From Nitrososphaerota archaeon (GTDB lineage: Archaea > Thermoproteota > Nitrososphaeria > Nitrososphaerales > Nitrosopumilaceae): a DNA stretch of 64,000 nt. A program made the position numbers and the translations under genes. The number at the start of each line of letters is the position of its first letter. Within the stretch, counting starts at the first letter, position 1. The stretch is from the NCBI GenBank assembly GCA_028867755.1, contig JAGWFT010000002.1, positions 186,001 to 250,000 of the forward strand, written 5' to 3'. The notes below the pieces were generated by a model. The model was given only the letters and a program-made list of their open reading frames with translations. It ran no database searches and had not been told where the DNA came from. This document shows, piece after piece, positions 41,648-50,289 of this stretch.

Positions 41648-42607
41648 TTGACAAAAACTCCTCTTGCTGAACTGATGAAACAAAAGGTAGTGCTCTTTGA
41701 CGGAGCGATGGGAACTGAGATTCAAAAATTAAATCCGCAAGCAGAAGACTTTCCAGACGGAAAGGATGGCTTTAACGATGGCCTGTCTTTTACAAGACCT
41801 GAATGGATAAAAAATATCCACAGAAATTATCTCAAGGCAGGAGCTGATTGCATAGAGACCAATACGTTTGGCTCAAACAAGCTCAAGCTAGAAGAATATG
41901 GCTATGGCGATAAAACATTAGAGTTTAATAAAAAAATTGCAGAACTTGCAGTTGAAATTACAAAAGAATTTTCTGATAAACCAAGATATGTAGTTGGTTC
42001 AATGGGACCAACAGGATATTTGCCAAGCTCAAACGATCCATCTCTTGGACAAATACCTCTTGAGAAAATTAGGGAGGCGTTTGAGATTCAGGCAGAGGGT
42101 TTGATATTGGGAGGTGTAGATGCATTGTTAATTGAGACAAGCCAGGACATTTTGGAAGTAAAGCTTGCAATAGAGGCATGTCATAGTGCAATAAAAAAGA
42201 CAGGAAAGAAAATTCCAATCGTTGCAAATGTAACCCTTGACAAGTATGGCAAGATGCTGCTTGGGACAAATATCCAAGCGGCATATACCACTGTGTCAGA
42301 CATGGGTGTAGATGCATTTGGACTTAATTGTTCTACTGGACCTGTTGAGATGACACCTAGCGTACAGTGGCTCAACGAACAAGATGAGCTACCATTGCTT
42401 GTTGTCCCAAATGCAGGAATGCCTGAGAACCAGGGAGGACGGGCGGTCTACAAGATGGCGCCTGAAGAGATGGCCAAAGTAATGCGTGATTTTCTCTCTC
42501 AGTATAACAAAGTACGAATTATAGGTGGTTGCTGCGGTACTGGCGTAGACCATATAGCATTTCTAAGAAAAATAATTGATGAAAAGCAATCAGAAAATAA
42601 GCGCTAG
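41648..42607 (+). CDS. Methionine synthase subunit: homocysteine S-methyltransferase domain
   Basis: 319 aa from the third of three consecutive TTG codons (41642, 41645, 41648). It corresponds to the N-terminal module of MetH: VLFDGAMGTEIQK, the zinc-site motif FGLNCSTGP, and GGCCGTG near the end. The neighbouring gene encodes all other MetH modules, so this and the next gene form a split methionine synthase. It binds homocysteine through zinc-coordinated cysteines. Confidence 0.88.
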   Translation: MTKTPLAELMKQKVVLFDGAMGTEIQKLNPQAEDFPDGKDGFNDGLSFTRPEWIKNIHRNYLKAGADCIETNTFGSNKLKLEEYGYGDKTLEFNKKIAELAVEITKEFSDKPRYVVGSMGPTGYLPSSNDPSLGQIPLEKIREAFEIQAEGLILGGVDALLIETSQDILEVKLAIEACHSAIKKTGKKIPIVANVTLDKYGKMLLGTNIQAAYTTVSDMGVDAFGLNCSTGPVEMTPSVQWLNEQDELPLLVVPNAGMPENQGGRAVYKMAPEEMAKVMRDFLSQYNKVRIIGGCCGTGVDHIAFLRKIIDEKQSENKR

Positions 42608-42623
42608 GTTTTAGAAAAAGCAG

Positions 42624-45140
42624 TTGAGAGTCATTATGTTGAAAGATCCTCGAGTAAGTTCTGCATTAAAAGCGGTAGACCTTAGGCAAAACCCCCCTCC
42701 TTTGATTATAGGTGAGAGGCTCAATGCACAAGGATCAAAGAAGGCAAAAGAGTGTGTACTAAACGACAATTTTGAGGAACTATCAAAGATTGCAAGAGAT
42801 CAAGTGGAAGATGGGGCGCACTGTCTTGATGTATGTGTTGCCACGACAGAGCGTTCAGACGAACTTGAGTTTATGAAAAAACTTGTAAAGTTGCTAAGCC
42901 TTGAAATTGATGCTCCACTTGTAATAGACTCGACTGAGGCCAAAGTCATTGCATCTGCACTAGAACAAATTCCTGGTAAACCAATCATAAATTCAATTAA
43001 TCTGGAAGGAGATGGTAGCAGATTTCATTCGCTTGCTCCTTTGATGGTAAAGTACGGAGTTCCTGCAATTGCTATGTGTATAGGACCAAAAGGAATGGCA
43101 AAAACTCCACAGGAAAAACTTGAAACTGCAGAACTTCTTCTTGAAACAGGAAAAAGTTATGGGCTGCAAGAGCAGCACTTTATCTTTGATGTTCTAACTT
43201 TTACATTAGCGACAGGTGAGGCAGAATTTCTTGATGCTGGAAAAAATACTCTAGAAGGAATCAGTCTAGTAAAGAAAAGATTTCCAAATTCGTTTACAAC
43301 GCTTGGGTTAAGCAACGTGAGCTTTGGTCTTGCTCCAAGGGCAAGAAAGATACTAAATGCTGTATTTTTGTATCATGCTGTAAAAGCAGGTCTTGACACA
43401 GTCATAATAAACCCAAAAGATGTCATTCCATATCCAGAAATTGATGAGAAGGAAAGACATGTTGCAGAAGATCTGATATTCAACAAGCATCCAAACGCTC
43501 TTGCAGAGTTTATCGCATATTTTGAGGCAACCAAATCAACTGCTCAGCTTGCTGCAAAGAAAGTCGAGGTTGATCCATCATGGCCTGCTGGAAAACGCTC
43601 TAACTTTAGGATAGTCAATAGAATTCGAGACGGGATAGAAAGAGACGTTGTAAGTGCAATATCTGAAAAGATTTCAGGACAACATGACATCTTAGAAAAA
43701 GAAGGCATGATAACCATTGATGCACCAAAAGAGGTTACACATTCTGCTGCAATCCAGACATTAAATGATGATCTACTGCCTGCAATGAAGGAGGTAGGTG
43801 ACAAGTTTGGAGCAGGAGAGCTCATACTGCCATTTGTTCTAAAATCTGCGGAATGCATGAAGGCTGCAGTTGCAGAACTTGAGAAATATTTGCTGAAGGA
43901 GAAAGGTAGCACAAAAGGAAAACTTGTTCTGGGTACAGTTTATGGTGATGTTCATGATATTGGAAAGAATCTAGTCAAAACAATTTTTGAAAACAATGGA
44001 TACACTGTCTATGATCTGGGAAAACAGGTTCCAATGCAAAAGTTTCTTGAAAAAATTGAAGAAGTAAAGGCAGATGCAATTGGATTGTCTGCACTCTTGG
44101 TTTCAACATCAAAGCAGATGCAATTCTTCGTAGAACATGCAAGAAAAAACAATATGCATATTCCAGTATTGTGTGGAGGAGCTGCAATAAACAGTAATTA
44201 TATCAACAGAATTGCAAAAGATGGTGGCATATACGAACCAGGAGTATTTTACTGCAAAACCATGTTTGATGGCCTTAAGACAATGGATAGTCTTGTGTCT
44301 GCAGAAAAACAAAAGTTTGTGCAGCAATGGCAGGAAAGAATTTCGAAATGGACAGAGACCGTAATTGAAAGACATGAAGGACAGGTAACAGAACGCAGCG
44401 AGATAAAGCCTGTTACTCCGCCAACTCCACCTCATACCAATAAGACAATAAGGCTTGAGCCAAAAGACATTGACCTAAATGAGGTATGGGAGTTTTTGGA
44501 CAAGAAATCACTTTTTGTACTTTCTTGGGGACTACGTGGAAAATCTGCCAAAGAATCAGAAGCTGAACATGAAATACTTTTTGAAGAGTGGAAGAAAAAA
44601 GTTCTTGCAGAAAAATTGTTTGAACCACAATCTGTATATGGATACTTTGTATGTCATGGAAAAGATGGAAAGCTAACTGTAGACCATCCAAGTGGGGGAA
44701 AACTTGTGTTTGAGTTTCCGCGCTCGTCTAGGTCCAAGCATCTCTGCCTGGCTGACTATTTTGGTCAAGACGACATAGTTGCTTTTCAAGCAGTGACTGT
44801 GGGAAACAAAGTCTCTGAGATAATTGAAAAATGGAACAAGGAAGACAAGTACACTGATGCCTATTACTTGCATGGGCTTGCAGTTGAAACAGCAGAAGCC
44901 ATGGCAGCATGGATAAACCAAAAAATAAAAGATGAGCTAAAAATTGATGGAAAACGTGGATTGAGATACAGTTGGGGGTATCCCAGTTGTCCAGACGTAT
45001 CACAACACTATATTGTCTGGAAACTACTGGAACCAGAAAAGTCTGGCATGACACTTACAGAATCAGGACAAATAGTTCCAGAACAATCGACTGCGGCTAT
45101 AGTTGTACACCACCCAGAAGCAGAATATTTCGCACTTTGA
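42624..45140 (+). CDS. metH: Methionine synthase subunit: pterin, cobalamin and activation domains
   Basis: 838 aa from TTG 42624; ATG 42636 is an alternative. Domain order: pterin-binding barrel (IGERLNAQGSKKAKE, SINLEGDG), helical cap, B12-binding domain with GDVHDIGKN (axial-ligand H444), and the reactivation domain ending YSWGYPSCPDVSQHYIVWKLLEP. It transfers methyl groups via cobalamin to homocysteine held by the preceding subunit. A reactivation domain lets SAM rescue oxidised cobalamin. Thaumarchaea make their own cobalamin, consistent with a B12-dependent enzyme. Confidence 0.9.
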   Translation: MRVIMLKDPRVSSALKAVDLRQNPPPLIIGERLNAQGSKKAKECVLNDNFEELSKIARDQVEDGAHCLDVCVATTERSDELEFMKKLVKLLSLEIDAPLVIDSTEAKVIASALEQIPGKPIINSINLEGDGSRFHSLAPLMVKYGVPAIAMCIGPKGMAKTPQEKLETAELLLETGKSYGLQEQHFIFDVLTFTLATGEAEFLDAGKNTLEGISLVKKRFPNSFTTLGLSNVSFGLAPRARKILNAVFLYHAVKAGLDTVIINPKDVIPYPEIDEKERHVAEDLIFNKHPNALAEFIAYFEATKSTAQLAAKKVEVDPSWPAGKRSNFRIVNRIRDGIERDVVSAISEKISGQHDILEKEGMITIDAPKEVTHSAAIQTLNDDLLPAMKEVGDKFGAGELILPFVLKSAECMKAAVAELEKYLLKEKGSTKGKLVLGTVYGDVHDIGKNLVKTIFENNGYTVYDLGKQVPMQKFLEKIEEVKADAIGLSALLVSTSKQMQFFVEHARKNNMHIPVLCGGAAINSNYINRIAKDGGIYEPGVFYCKTMFDGLKTMDSLVSAEKQKFVQQWQERISKWTETVIERHEGQVTERSEIKPVTPPTPPHTNKTIRLEPKDIDLNEVWEFLDKKSLFVLSWGLRGKSAKESEAEHEILFEEWKKKVLAEKLFEPQSVYGYFVCHGKDGKLTVDHPSGGKLVFEFPRSSRSKHLCLADYFGQDDIVAFQAVTVGNKVSEIIEKWNKEDKYTDAYYLHGLAVETAEAMAAWINQKIKDELKIDGKRGLRYSWGYPSCPDVSQHYIVWKLLEPEKSGMTLTESGQIVPEQSTAAIVVHHPEAEYFAL

Positions 45141-45173
45141 TCACAACAGAAAATAATAAACCTGAACATTAGC

Positions 45174-45740
45174 ATGGTATTGGAATTACAAAAAATCAAG
45201 AGTGCTCTGTCAAGTCAACTATATCCAGATGTACACGGAAACAAGAAAACCAAACTCTCTGCCGTATTGATAATAATTTATGGTCCAGAGCCACATGTAA
45301 TCATGACTGAGAGGCCAAAAACCATGGACCATCATGCAGGGGAAATATCGTTTCCTGGAGGGAGGTGGCAAAGCGATGACGCAGACCTATTGGTTACTGC
45401 TCTGAGGGAAACTGGAGAAGAGATGGGCGTAGGAATCTCAAGGAGTCAGGTTATAGGGCAACTCAAACCTGTTACAACACTGAATTCAGGCTTTACAATT
45501 GCTCCATTTGTTACAATTCAGGAAAAAATTCCATCGGTAAAACCCAACTCTGAAATTGAATCTGTCTTGCAAATTCCATTGATTCCACTTTTGAAAACTA
45601 TGGACCAAGACAAAGATCCGGCGCACAACTCTATACAAGAGATGTACACTTTCAAATTTCAAAACCATCTGATATGGGGAGCATCTGCAAGGATGTTAAA
45701 TCAGATTGCTAGCAATTTGTCTGTAAACGGTTTACTGTGA
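45174..45740 (+). CDS. Nudix hydrolase, CoA-pyrophosphatase-like
   Basis: 188 aa, ATG start. The Nudix box runs from GGRWQSDDADLLVTALRE to TGEEMGV. The preceding HAGEISFPGG and the family length suit the CoA pyrophosphatase (NudL-like) group. Such enzymes hydrolyse CoA derivatives or other nucleoside diphosphates. It follows the methionine synthase gene by 33 bp and may be transcribed with it. Confidence 0.82.
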   Translation: MVLELQKIKSALSSQLYPDVHGNKKTKLSAVLIIIYGPEPHVIMTERPKTMDHHAGEISFPGGRWQSDDADLLVTALRETGEEMGVGISRSQVIGQLKPVTTLNSGFTIAPFVTIQEKIPSVKPNSEIESVLQIPLIPLLKTMDQDKDPAHNSIQEMYTFKFQNHLIWGASARMLNQIASNLSVNGLL

Positions 45741-45788
45741 GCATTTTTCGAGATTCATTTAAAAAGAGGTCCAGATTTTCAAACTTTC

Positions 45789-45947
45789 ATGGCGGCACGC
45801 AAGTCAACTCCAAGGAAGATCCGATTGATGAGTAAAATAAAACAAAATGCAGCAGTTCCGGCTTGGATAATAGTGAAAACAAAACGAAAGGTAAGGACAA
45901 ATCCGAAGAGGAGACAGTGGCGCAAAACAGACGTGAGAGTGGGTTAG
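45789..45947 (+). CDS. rpl39e: Ribosomal protein L39e
   Basis: 52 aa, strongly basic, too short for routine ORF calling. MAARKSTPRKIRLMSKIK, PAWIIVKTKRK and NPKRRQWRKTDVRVG match the L39e family, which lines the exit tunnel in archaeal and eukaryotic ribosomes. A TATA-like CATTTAAAAAG lies about 25 nt upstream. The next gene, L31e, begins immediately after its stop. Confidence 0.95.
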   Translation: MAARKSTPRKIRLMSKIKQNAAVPAWIIVKTKRKVRTNPKRRQWRKTDVRVG

Positions 45948-46490
45948 TTGTCAGAGGAATCATTAGAGAGAATTTATACCATTAATTTAGGAAAAGTGCT
46001 GCTTTCTCCAAGCAACCAGAGAGCAAAACGAGCGATAAACATGATACGATCATTTGCTGTAAAGCACATGAAATCCGAAAGTGTAAAAATTGAAGAAGAG
46101 GTTAGCCACTTGGTGTGGGAGCGCGGAATCCGACATCCTCCAAGAAAGATCCGAGTCAAGCTCTCAAAAGATGACGATGGAGCTATCATAGTTTCAAAAT
46201 ATCAAGAAGAGAAAAAGTCAGGCGAAGAAAAACCAAAGAAAGATGAAAAGAAAACTGAAGAGAAGAAAATAGTAGAAGAAAAACCAAAAGAAAAGAAAGA
46301 GGAGAAAAAAGTATCAGAAGAAAAACCAAAGAAAGATGAAAAGAAAACTGAAGAAAAAATAGTAGAAGAAAAGAAGATAGAGGAAAAGCCAAAAAAAGAG
46401 GAAGAGAAGAAAGCAGTAGAAAAACCAAAGGTAAAGAAAGAAGAAAAGAAATCTTCAGAAACTAAATCTGAAAAGAAATCAAAAGAGTAA
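45948..46490 (+). CDS. rpl31e: Ribosomal protein L31e with a long Lys/Glu-rich tail
   Basis: 180 aa with TTG start directly abutting the L39e stop. Residues 1-85 are standard L31e (ESLERIYTINLGKVLLSP, RAKRAINMIRSFAVKHM, VWERGIRHPPRKIRV). The remaining 95 residues are an almost pure Lys/Glu/Val/Pro run, with the element EEKPKKDEKKTEEK present twice. L31e is normally 80-100 aa. The tail is probably unstructured and near the tunnel exit, where such extensions can interact with RNA or factors; this is inference. Confidence 0.92.
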   Translation: MSEESLERIYTINLGKVLLSPSNQRAKRAINMIRSFAVKHMKSESVKIEEEVSHLVWERGIRHPPRKIRVKLSKDDDGAIIVSKYQEEKKSGEEKPKKDEKKTEEKKIVEEKPKEKKEEKKVSEEKPKKDEKKTEEKIVEEKKIEEKPKKEEEKKAVEKPKVKKEEKKSSETKSEKKSKE

Positions 46491-46493
46491 ATT

Positions 46494-47447
46494 TTATTCT
46501 ATTTGGTCTAATTCCAAGTCAATTTTTATGCTGGCATCTGGCTCGCTCCAATCAAGAACATTCTCCTTTGGAATCATTCCAAGAGGATCGTACTTGTCAA
46601 AACGTGTTTCGCCATCTATTGAAGTCAGCAAAACAACCTTTGATCTTTCTCCATTTGCAACAGACAAGCTGACTCGCGTGCTGTCATTGCTAAATATGCC
46701 GCTGACTGTACTCACCATAGAATTCAAAACACCTATTGGAACTTTGTTACCGCCTACTACATAGAGCAATGCACTCTTGATGCTATTTGGTGGTGCATCC
46801 TCGTAAAGCATCTTAATCGAATCTCTAAGTGATGTTTCAACATCTGGTATGTCTTTGCTTGTTGACAAGATGTTTGTTTTAGAAGGCAAGGATGAATTTT
46901 TCAGAGTGGACACAACATGCATCAAAGCACTGTTTGTGATAACATGACAGGCATCAGGAGTAAGATCTGGATTACTGTCAAGTAATGCATCGTTATCAAT
47001 GATTATTGTACAATCTGAATTTGCTTTCAGTCTCTTCAATGAAACTCCTGAGAAGAAAATTCTATCCTTTTCGAACTTGAATGGCATTATTCCAAATGAA
47101 AGTATGCTCTTTCCTAGTTCTTTGCCAATCTGGGATACCACCGGGGCTAAAGCAGCGCCAGACTTGCCTGCTAGGTTAGCTACAATCATGATTGTAGAAT
47201 AGGATTCTAGTCTTTCAGCAATAGAGTTTCTAACGCCAAGTGAGATGCCTCTGATGAGATATGCTGATGGATTGAGAATAGGACTTGTGTTTATCAAGAT
47301 CTTGGATGACTCGTGGTTTAGGTCCTTTGGGTCATGGCTTATTAGAAGACAATCGCATCCAAGTTCTTCCTTTATACTTGTAGCAATTCTGGAACCAGCT
47401 CCACCTAATCCAACAACTAAGATTGAATCTTGCATCTGAAATTCCAT
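46494..47447 (-). CDS. FtsZ/tubulin-like protein with degenerate GTP-binding loop
   Basis: 317 aa; second Met (47435) is a likely start. The N-terminal ILVVGLGGAGSRI is the first FtsZ glycine loop. Where FtsZ has GGGTGTG, this protein has NLAGKSGAALAPV, losing the signature needed for GTP hydrolysis. DxxDxLN-like and acidic synergy residues are not evident. Divergent thaumarchaeal FtsZ copies are known and division is carried by Cdv proteins, so another cytoskeletal or regulatory role is likely. Converges with L31e with a 3-bp gap. Confidence 0.75.
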   Translation of the reverse strand: MEFQMQDSILVVGLGGAGSRIATSIKEELGCDCLLISHDPKDLNHESSKILINTSPILNPSAYLIRGISLGVRNSIAERLESYSTIMIVANLAGKSGAALAPVVSQIGKELGKSILSFGIMPFKFEKDRIFFSGVSLKRLKANSDCTIIIDNDALLDSNPDLTPDACHVITNSALMHVVSTLKNSSLPSKTNILSTSKDIPDVETSLRDSIKMLYEDAPPNSIKSALLYVVGGNKVPIGVLNSMVSTVSGIFSNDSTRVSLSVANGERSKVVLLTSIDGETRFDKYDPLGMIPKENVLDWSEPDASIKIDLELDQIE

Positions 47448-47521
47448 GACTCTTTCTTGCTTACAAAAATGATTAAAAAACTTTGTTGCTTAGTTTTGAT
47501 CCAAAGTTCGATCTAAAAAAT

Positions 47522-48790
47522 TTAGCTCGCAATCTGGCCATAAAGTGCATGTTTTGTGGCCCTTGTTATCTTAATTTGGACTCTCTGGCCCATCTTGACT
47601 TTGTCTTCTATTATTACTGGTTTGTATGCGTAGTTACGGCCCTTTGTGGTATTATCTGAGATCTCATCAAACAAAACCTCGCCTTTCCAGCCAACCCACT
47701 CTTGATTTCTCTCTTGAGCTATCCTGCTTACCATATCAAAAACTGTCTTGCTTCTCTGCATTATCTCAGAAACATCTATCTGGTCCATTGAGGCTGCTTT
47801 TGTTCCAAGTCTTGCGCTATATCTTGAGAGGTTGATGATATCAGGCCTAGTCTCTTCTATTAGGTCAACTGTCTGTTCAAAGTCATCCTCTGTCTCAGTT
47901 GGAAATCCTACAATTATATCAGTAGAAACTGTAAATCTACCGAATTTCTTTCTAAAAAGTTCGTTTGATTTTCTAAATACCTCTTCAGTGTGTCCACGTT
48001 TCATATCCTTGAGTACTTTGTTGCTGCCGCTTTGGACAGGAATGTGGATAAACTTGAAGACTTTGGGGCTTTCAAATGATTCTAGGAGACCTTCACGTAT
48101 TCTTGGCATGTACATTGGGTTCATCATTCCTACACGAATCATGAAATTATGCTCTATCTGTGATACGGCGTTGACTAGATTTGGAAGATCTGTTCCAATG
48201 TCAAAGCCATAACAGCCATTATCAGTAGATGTCAACCACACTTCCTTGCATCCATCCTCAACCTCATATCTTACCTGCCTCACAATGTCTCCCATCCTGA
48301 AGCTTTGGATCTCTCCTTTTGCTATCTTTGTCTGACAAAAAGTACACTCGCTCATGCACCCGCTAGCTATCTCAACTATCCCAATAGCGGAATTTAGGCG
48401 GACCTTTGGTAGTCCTATCTTTGTAATGTCAGAGTCTTCAAGTTCAATTCTTTTTTGACCTCTGAGTGTGGAATCAATTATCGCTAGAGTTTTTCCAAGC
48501 GAGTTTGGTCCAAGTAGACTTGCCTTTGGACTAAACTTTTCTACAGTTGTTGTCTCTGCCTTGGGAAGACAGCCAGCAACAACCAGTGGTTTGCTTCTCA
48601 ATCGTTTTATTCTGTGTACCATCTTGTCTGCGGTTGCATCCTTGACTGAACATGTTACAATAACATTGAGATCTGCATCTGATGGATTTTCTGCCAGTGT
48701 GTGACCGCCATTTACTACAAGCCCGCTGATCATTTCAGAGTCTGCAAAGCTTGCAGAACATCCGTAAGCCTCAACCCAAATCTTTGCCAT
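47522..48790 (-). CDS. tRNA methylthiotransferase, MiaB/CDKAL1-like
   Basis: 422 aa, ATG start. UPF0004 domain with cysteines C11, C47 and C74 for the auxiliary cluster. The radical-SAM motif CMSECTFC (C145, C149, C152) follows, with GGE-like and HIPVQSGSNKVL motifs. A TRAM-like C-terminus ends in QRVQIKITRATKHALYG. It adds a methylthio group to t6A37 of tRNA, the archaeal/eukaryotic CDKAL1 role. It abuts the fumarase-type gene by one base. Confidence 0.9.
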   Translation of the reverse strand: MAKIWVEAYGCSASFADSEMISGLVVNGGHTLAENPSDADLNVIVTCSVKDATADKMVHRIKRLRSKPLVVAGCLPKAETTTVEKFSPKASLLGPNSLGKTLAIIDSTLRGQKRIELEDSDITKIGLPKVRLNSAIGIVEIASGCMSECTFCQTKIAKGEIQSFRMGDIVRQVRYEVEDGCKEVWLTSTDNGCYGFDIGTDLPNLVNAVSQIEHNFMIRVGMMNPMYMPRIREGLLESFESPKVFKFIHIPVQSGSNKVLKDMKRGHTEEVFRKSNELFRKKFGRFTVSTDIIVGFPTETEDDFEQTVDLIEETRPDIINLSRYSARLGTKAASMDQIDVSEIMQRSKTVFDMVSRIAQERNQEWVGWKGEVLFDEISDNTTKGRNYAYKPVIIEDKVKMGQRVQIKITRATKHALYGQIAS

Positions 48791-48791
48791 G

Positions 48792-50159
48792 CTATCCTAA
48801 TAATGAGTTGACTTCTTTTTCACTCATCAGTCCTTTTGATACTACAAGATGTCGTATGGTCTTTCCAGTCTTCAGAGACTCTTTGTACAAGTCTGCTGAA
48901 ACTAGATAACCAAGCTTTGGTGCAAGTAAGGTGACTATCACAGGACTGTTCTCAATATACTGACGAAGTTTCTGTTTGTTTGCACTAAGCCCTGCAACCA
49001 GATTGCGTGAAAATATTGGTGTAAAGTTCTTGAGCATGTCTGTTGATTCTAGCACTGCCTTTAACATTACAGGAAGCATCACATTGAGTTCAAACTGGCC
49101 TGATTGTACTGCAAGAGCAACTGTTGTGTCATTGCCTATTATGTTAAAGCATATCATGTTCATACATTCTGCAAGTGATGGGTTGACTTTACCTGGCATG
49201 ATAGAAGAGCCAGCATGAACAGCGGGAATTCCTATCTCAGATAGGCCAGCAACAGGACCAGAGGCCATCAATCTGATATCATTTGAAAATCTTCCAAGTT
49301 CAAGCGCTAGGTTTCTCAAAGTGGATGATACGTATGCTACTGCAAACCTGCTCTGCAAACCATATTGCATATCGGACTGTGGTTTAAGAGGAAGTTTTGA
49401 AACCTTTGCAAGCTCTGATATCGCAATAACTCTGTATCCCTTTGGTGTATTTACGCCTGTACCAACAGCAGTTCCGCCTAATGCTACATGTTCTAATTCT
49501 TTTTGTGCAACAAAAATTGCATCGCGTGCTTTTGAAATGGAAGTTGCATATGCAGCAAACTCTCCTCCTAGGGTGACAGGAAGAGCGTCCATCAGATGTG
49601 TTCTACCTATTTTTTGATAACTAGAAAACTCTTTTGCTTTTTTTGTTATAGTCTTTATCAATTCATCAAGTACTGGGATAACCTGTTTTATGTTGAAAAG
49701 TATTGCCACATGCATGGCGGTTGGAAATGTATCATTGCTTGACTGTGACATGTTTACATGATCATTTGGATGCAAGACCTTGTCACTTCCTTTCTTTTCT
49801 CCAAGAATCTCTAAAGCTATATTTGAGATCACCTCGTTTGTATTCATGTTAAATGCAGTACCAGCTCCAGAGTTGATTGGTTCTACGACAAATTGATTAA
49901 GAAATTTTCCTGCCAATATTTTGTCACAGGCCTTTACTATTCCATTGCCGCGTTTTGCATCAATTGCTTTTGTCTTTATGTTGGCAACAGCAGCTGATCG
50001 TTTTATCATAACAAATGCCATTATCAAATTGATGTGGGGTCTAAGACCAGTCACATGGTACTGGTTGATTGCTCTTGATGTAAAAGCACCATAGTATACA
50101 TCATCTGGAATCTTTACCTCTCCTAGAGAATCTCGTTCTATTCTGTATTCCACACACAA
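48792..50159 (-). CDS. Class II fumarase/aspartase family lyase
   Basis: 455 aa; the GTG at 50153 (MEYRIERDSLGE) is an equally good start. Signature SSNDTFPTAMHVA, GRTHLMDALPVTLG and the C-terminal loop GSSIMPGKVNPSLAE. The PGKVNP form favours fumarase (aspartases usually have PAKVNP); N-terminal details resemble either. It interconverts fumarate and malate, or fumarate and aspartate. Product uncertain between these two. It stands upstream of the methylthiotransferase with a one-base gap. Confidence 0.85.
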   Translation of the reverse strand: MCVEYRIERDSLGEVKIPDDVYYGAFTSRAINQYHVTGLRPHINLIMAFVMIKRSAAVANIKTKAIDAKRGNGIVKACDKILAGKFLNQFVVEPINSGAGTAFNMNTNEVISNIALEILGEKKGSDKVLHPNDHVNMSQSSNDTFPTAMHVAILFNIKQVIPVLDELIKTITKKAKEFSSYQKIGRTHLMDALPVTLGGEFAAYATSISKARDAIFVAQKELEHVALGGTAVGTGVNTPKGYRVIAISELAKVSKLPLKPQSDMQYGLQSRFAVAYVSSTLRNLALELGRFSNDIRLMASGPVAGLSEIGIPAVHAGSSIMPGKVNPSLAECMNMICFNIIGNDTTVALAVQSGQFELNVMLPVMLKAVLESTDMLKNFTPIFSRNLVAGLSANKQKLRQYIENSPVIVTLLAPKLGYLVSADLYKESLKTGKTIRHLVVSKGLMSEKEVNSLLG

Positions 50160-50261
50160 CCTACCATAAAATTCCTAATATTCATTCGCATTTAAAAAAT
50201 TACAAAAACATCTCAAGTAGCAACCAAAAGTTCTACTTATTTTGGTGTTAAAACCCAATAG

Positions 50262-50280
50262 GTTAATATACTTATAAAAA
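50262..50280 (+). promoter_or_regulatory. Strong AT-rich promoter of the NirK gene
   Basis: GTTAATATACTTATAAAAA lies 10-28 bp before the ATG at 50290. TTAATATA is at the right distance for a TATA box of a leaderless mRNA. An unusually strong box matches the high expression of NirK reported in ammonia-oxidising archaea. Confidence 0.55.
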
Positions 50281-50289
50281 AGATTCGAG

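Noticed and set aside
46186-46428. Leu/Phe-rich minus-strand frame across the L31e tail
   Set aside because: It is the mirror of the Lys/Glu repeat and has no membrane-protein logic or start signal.
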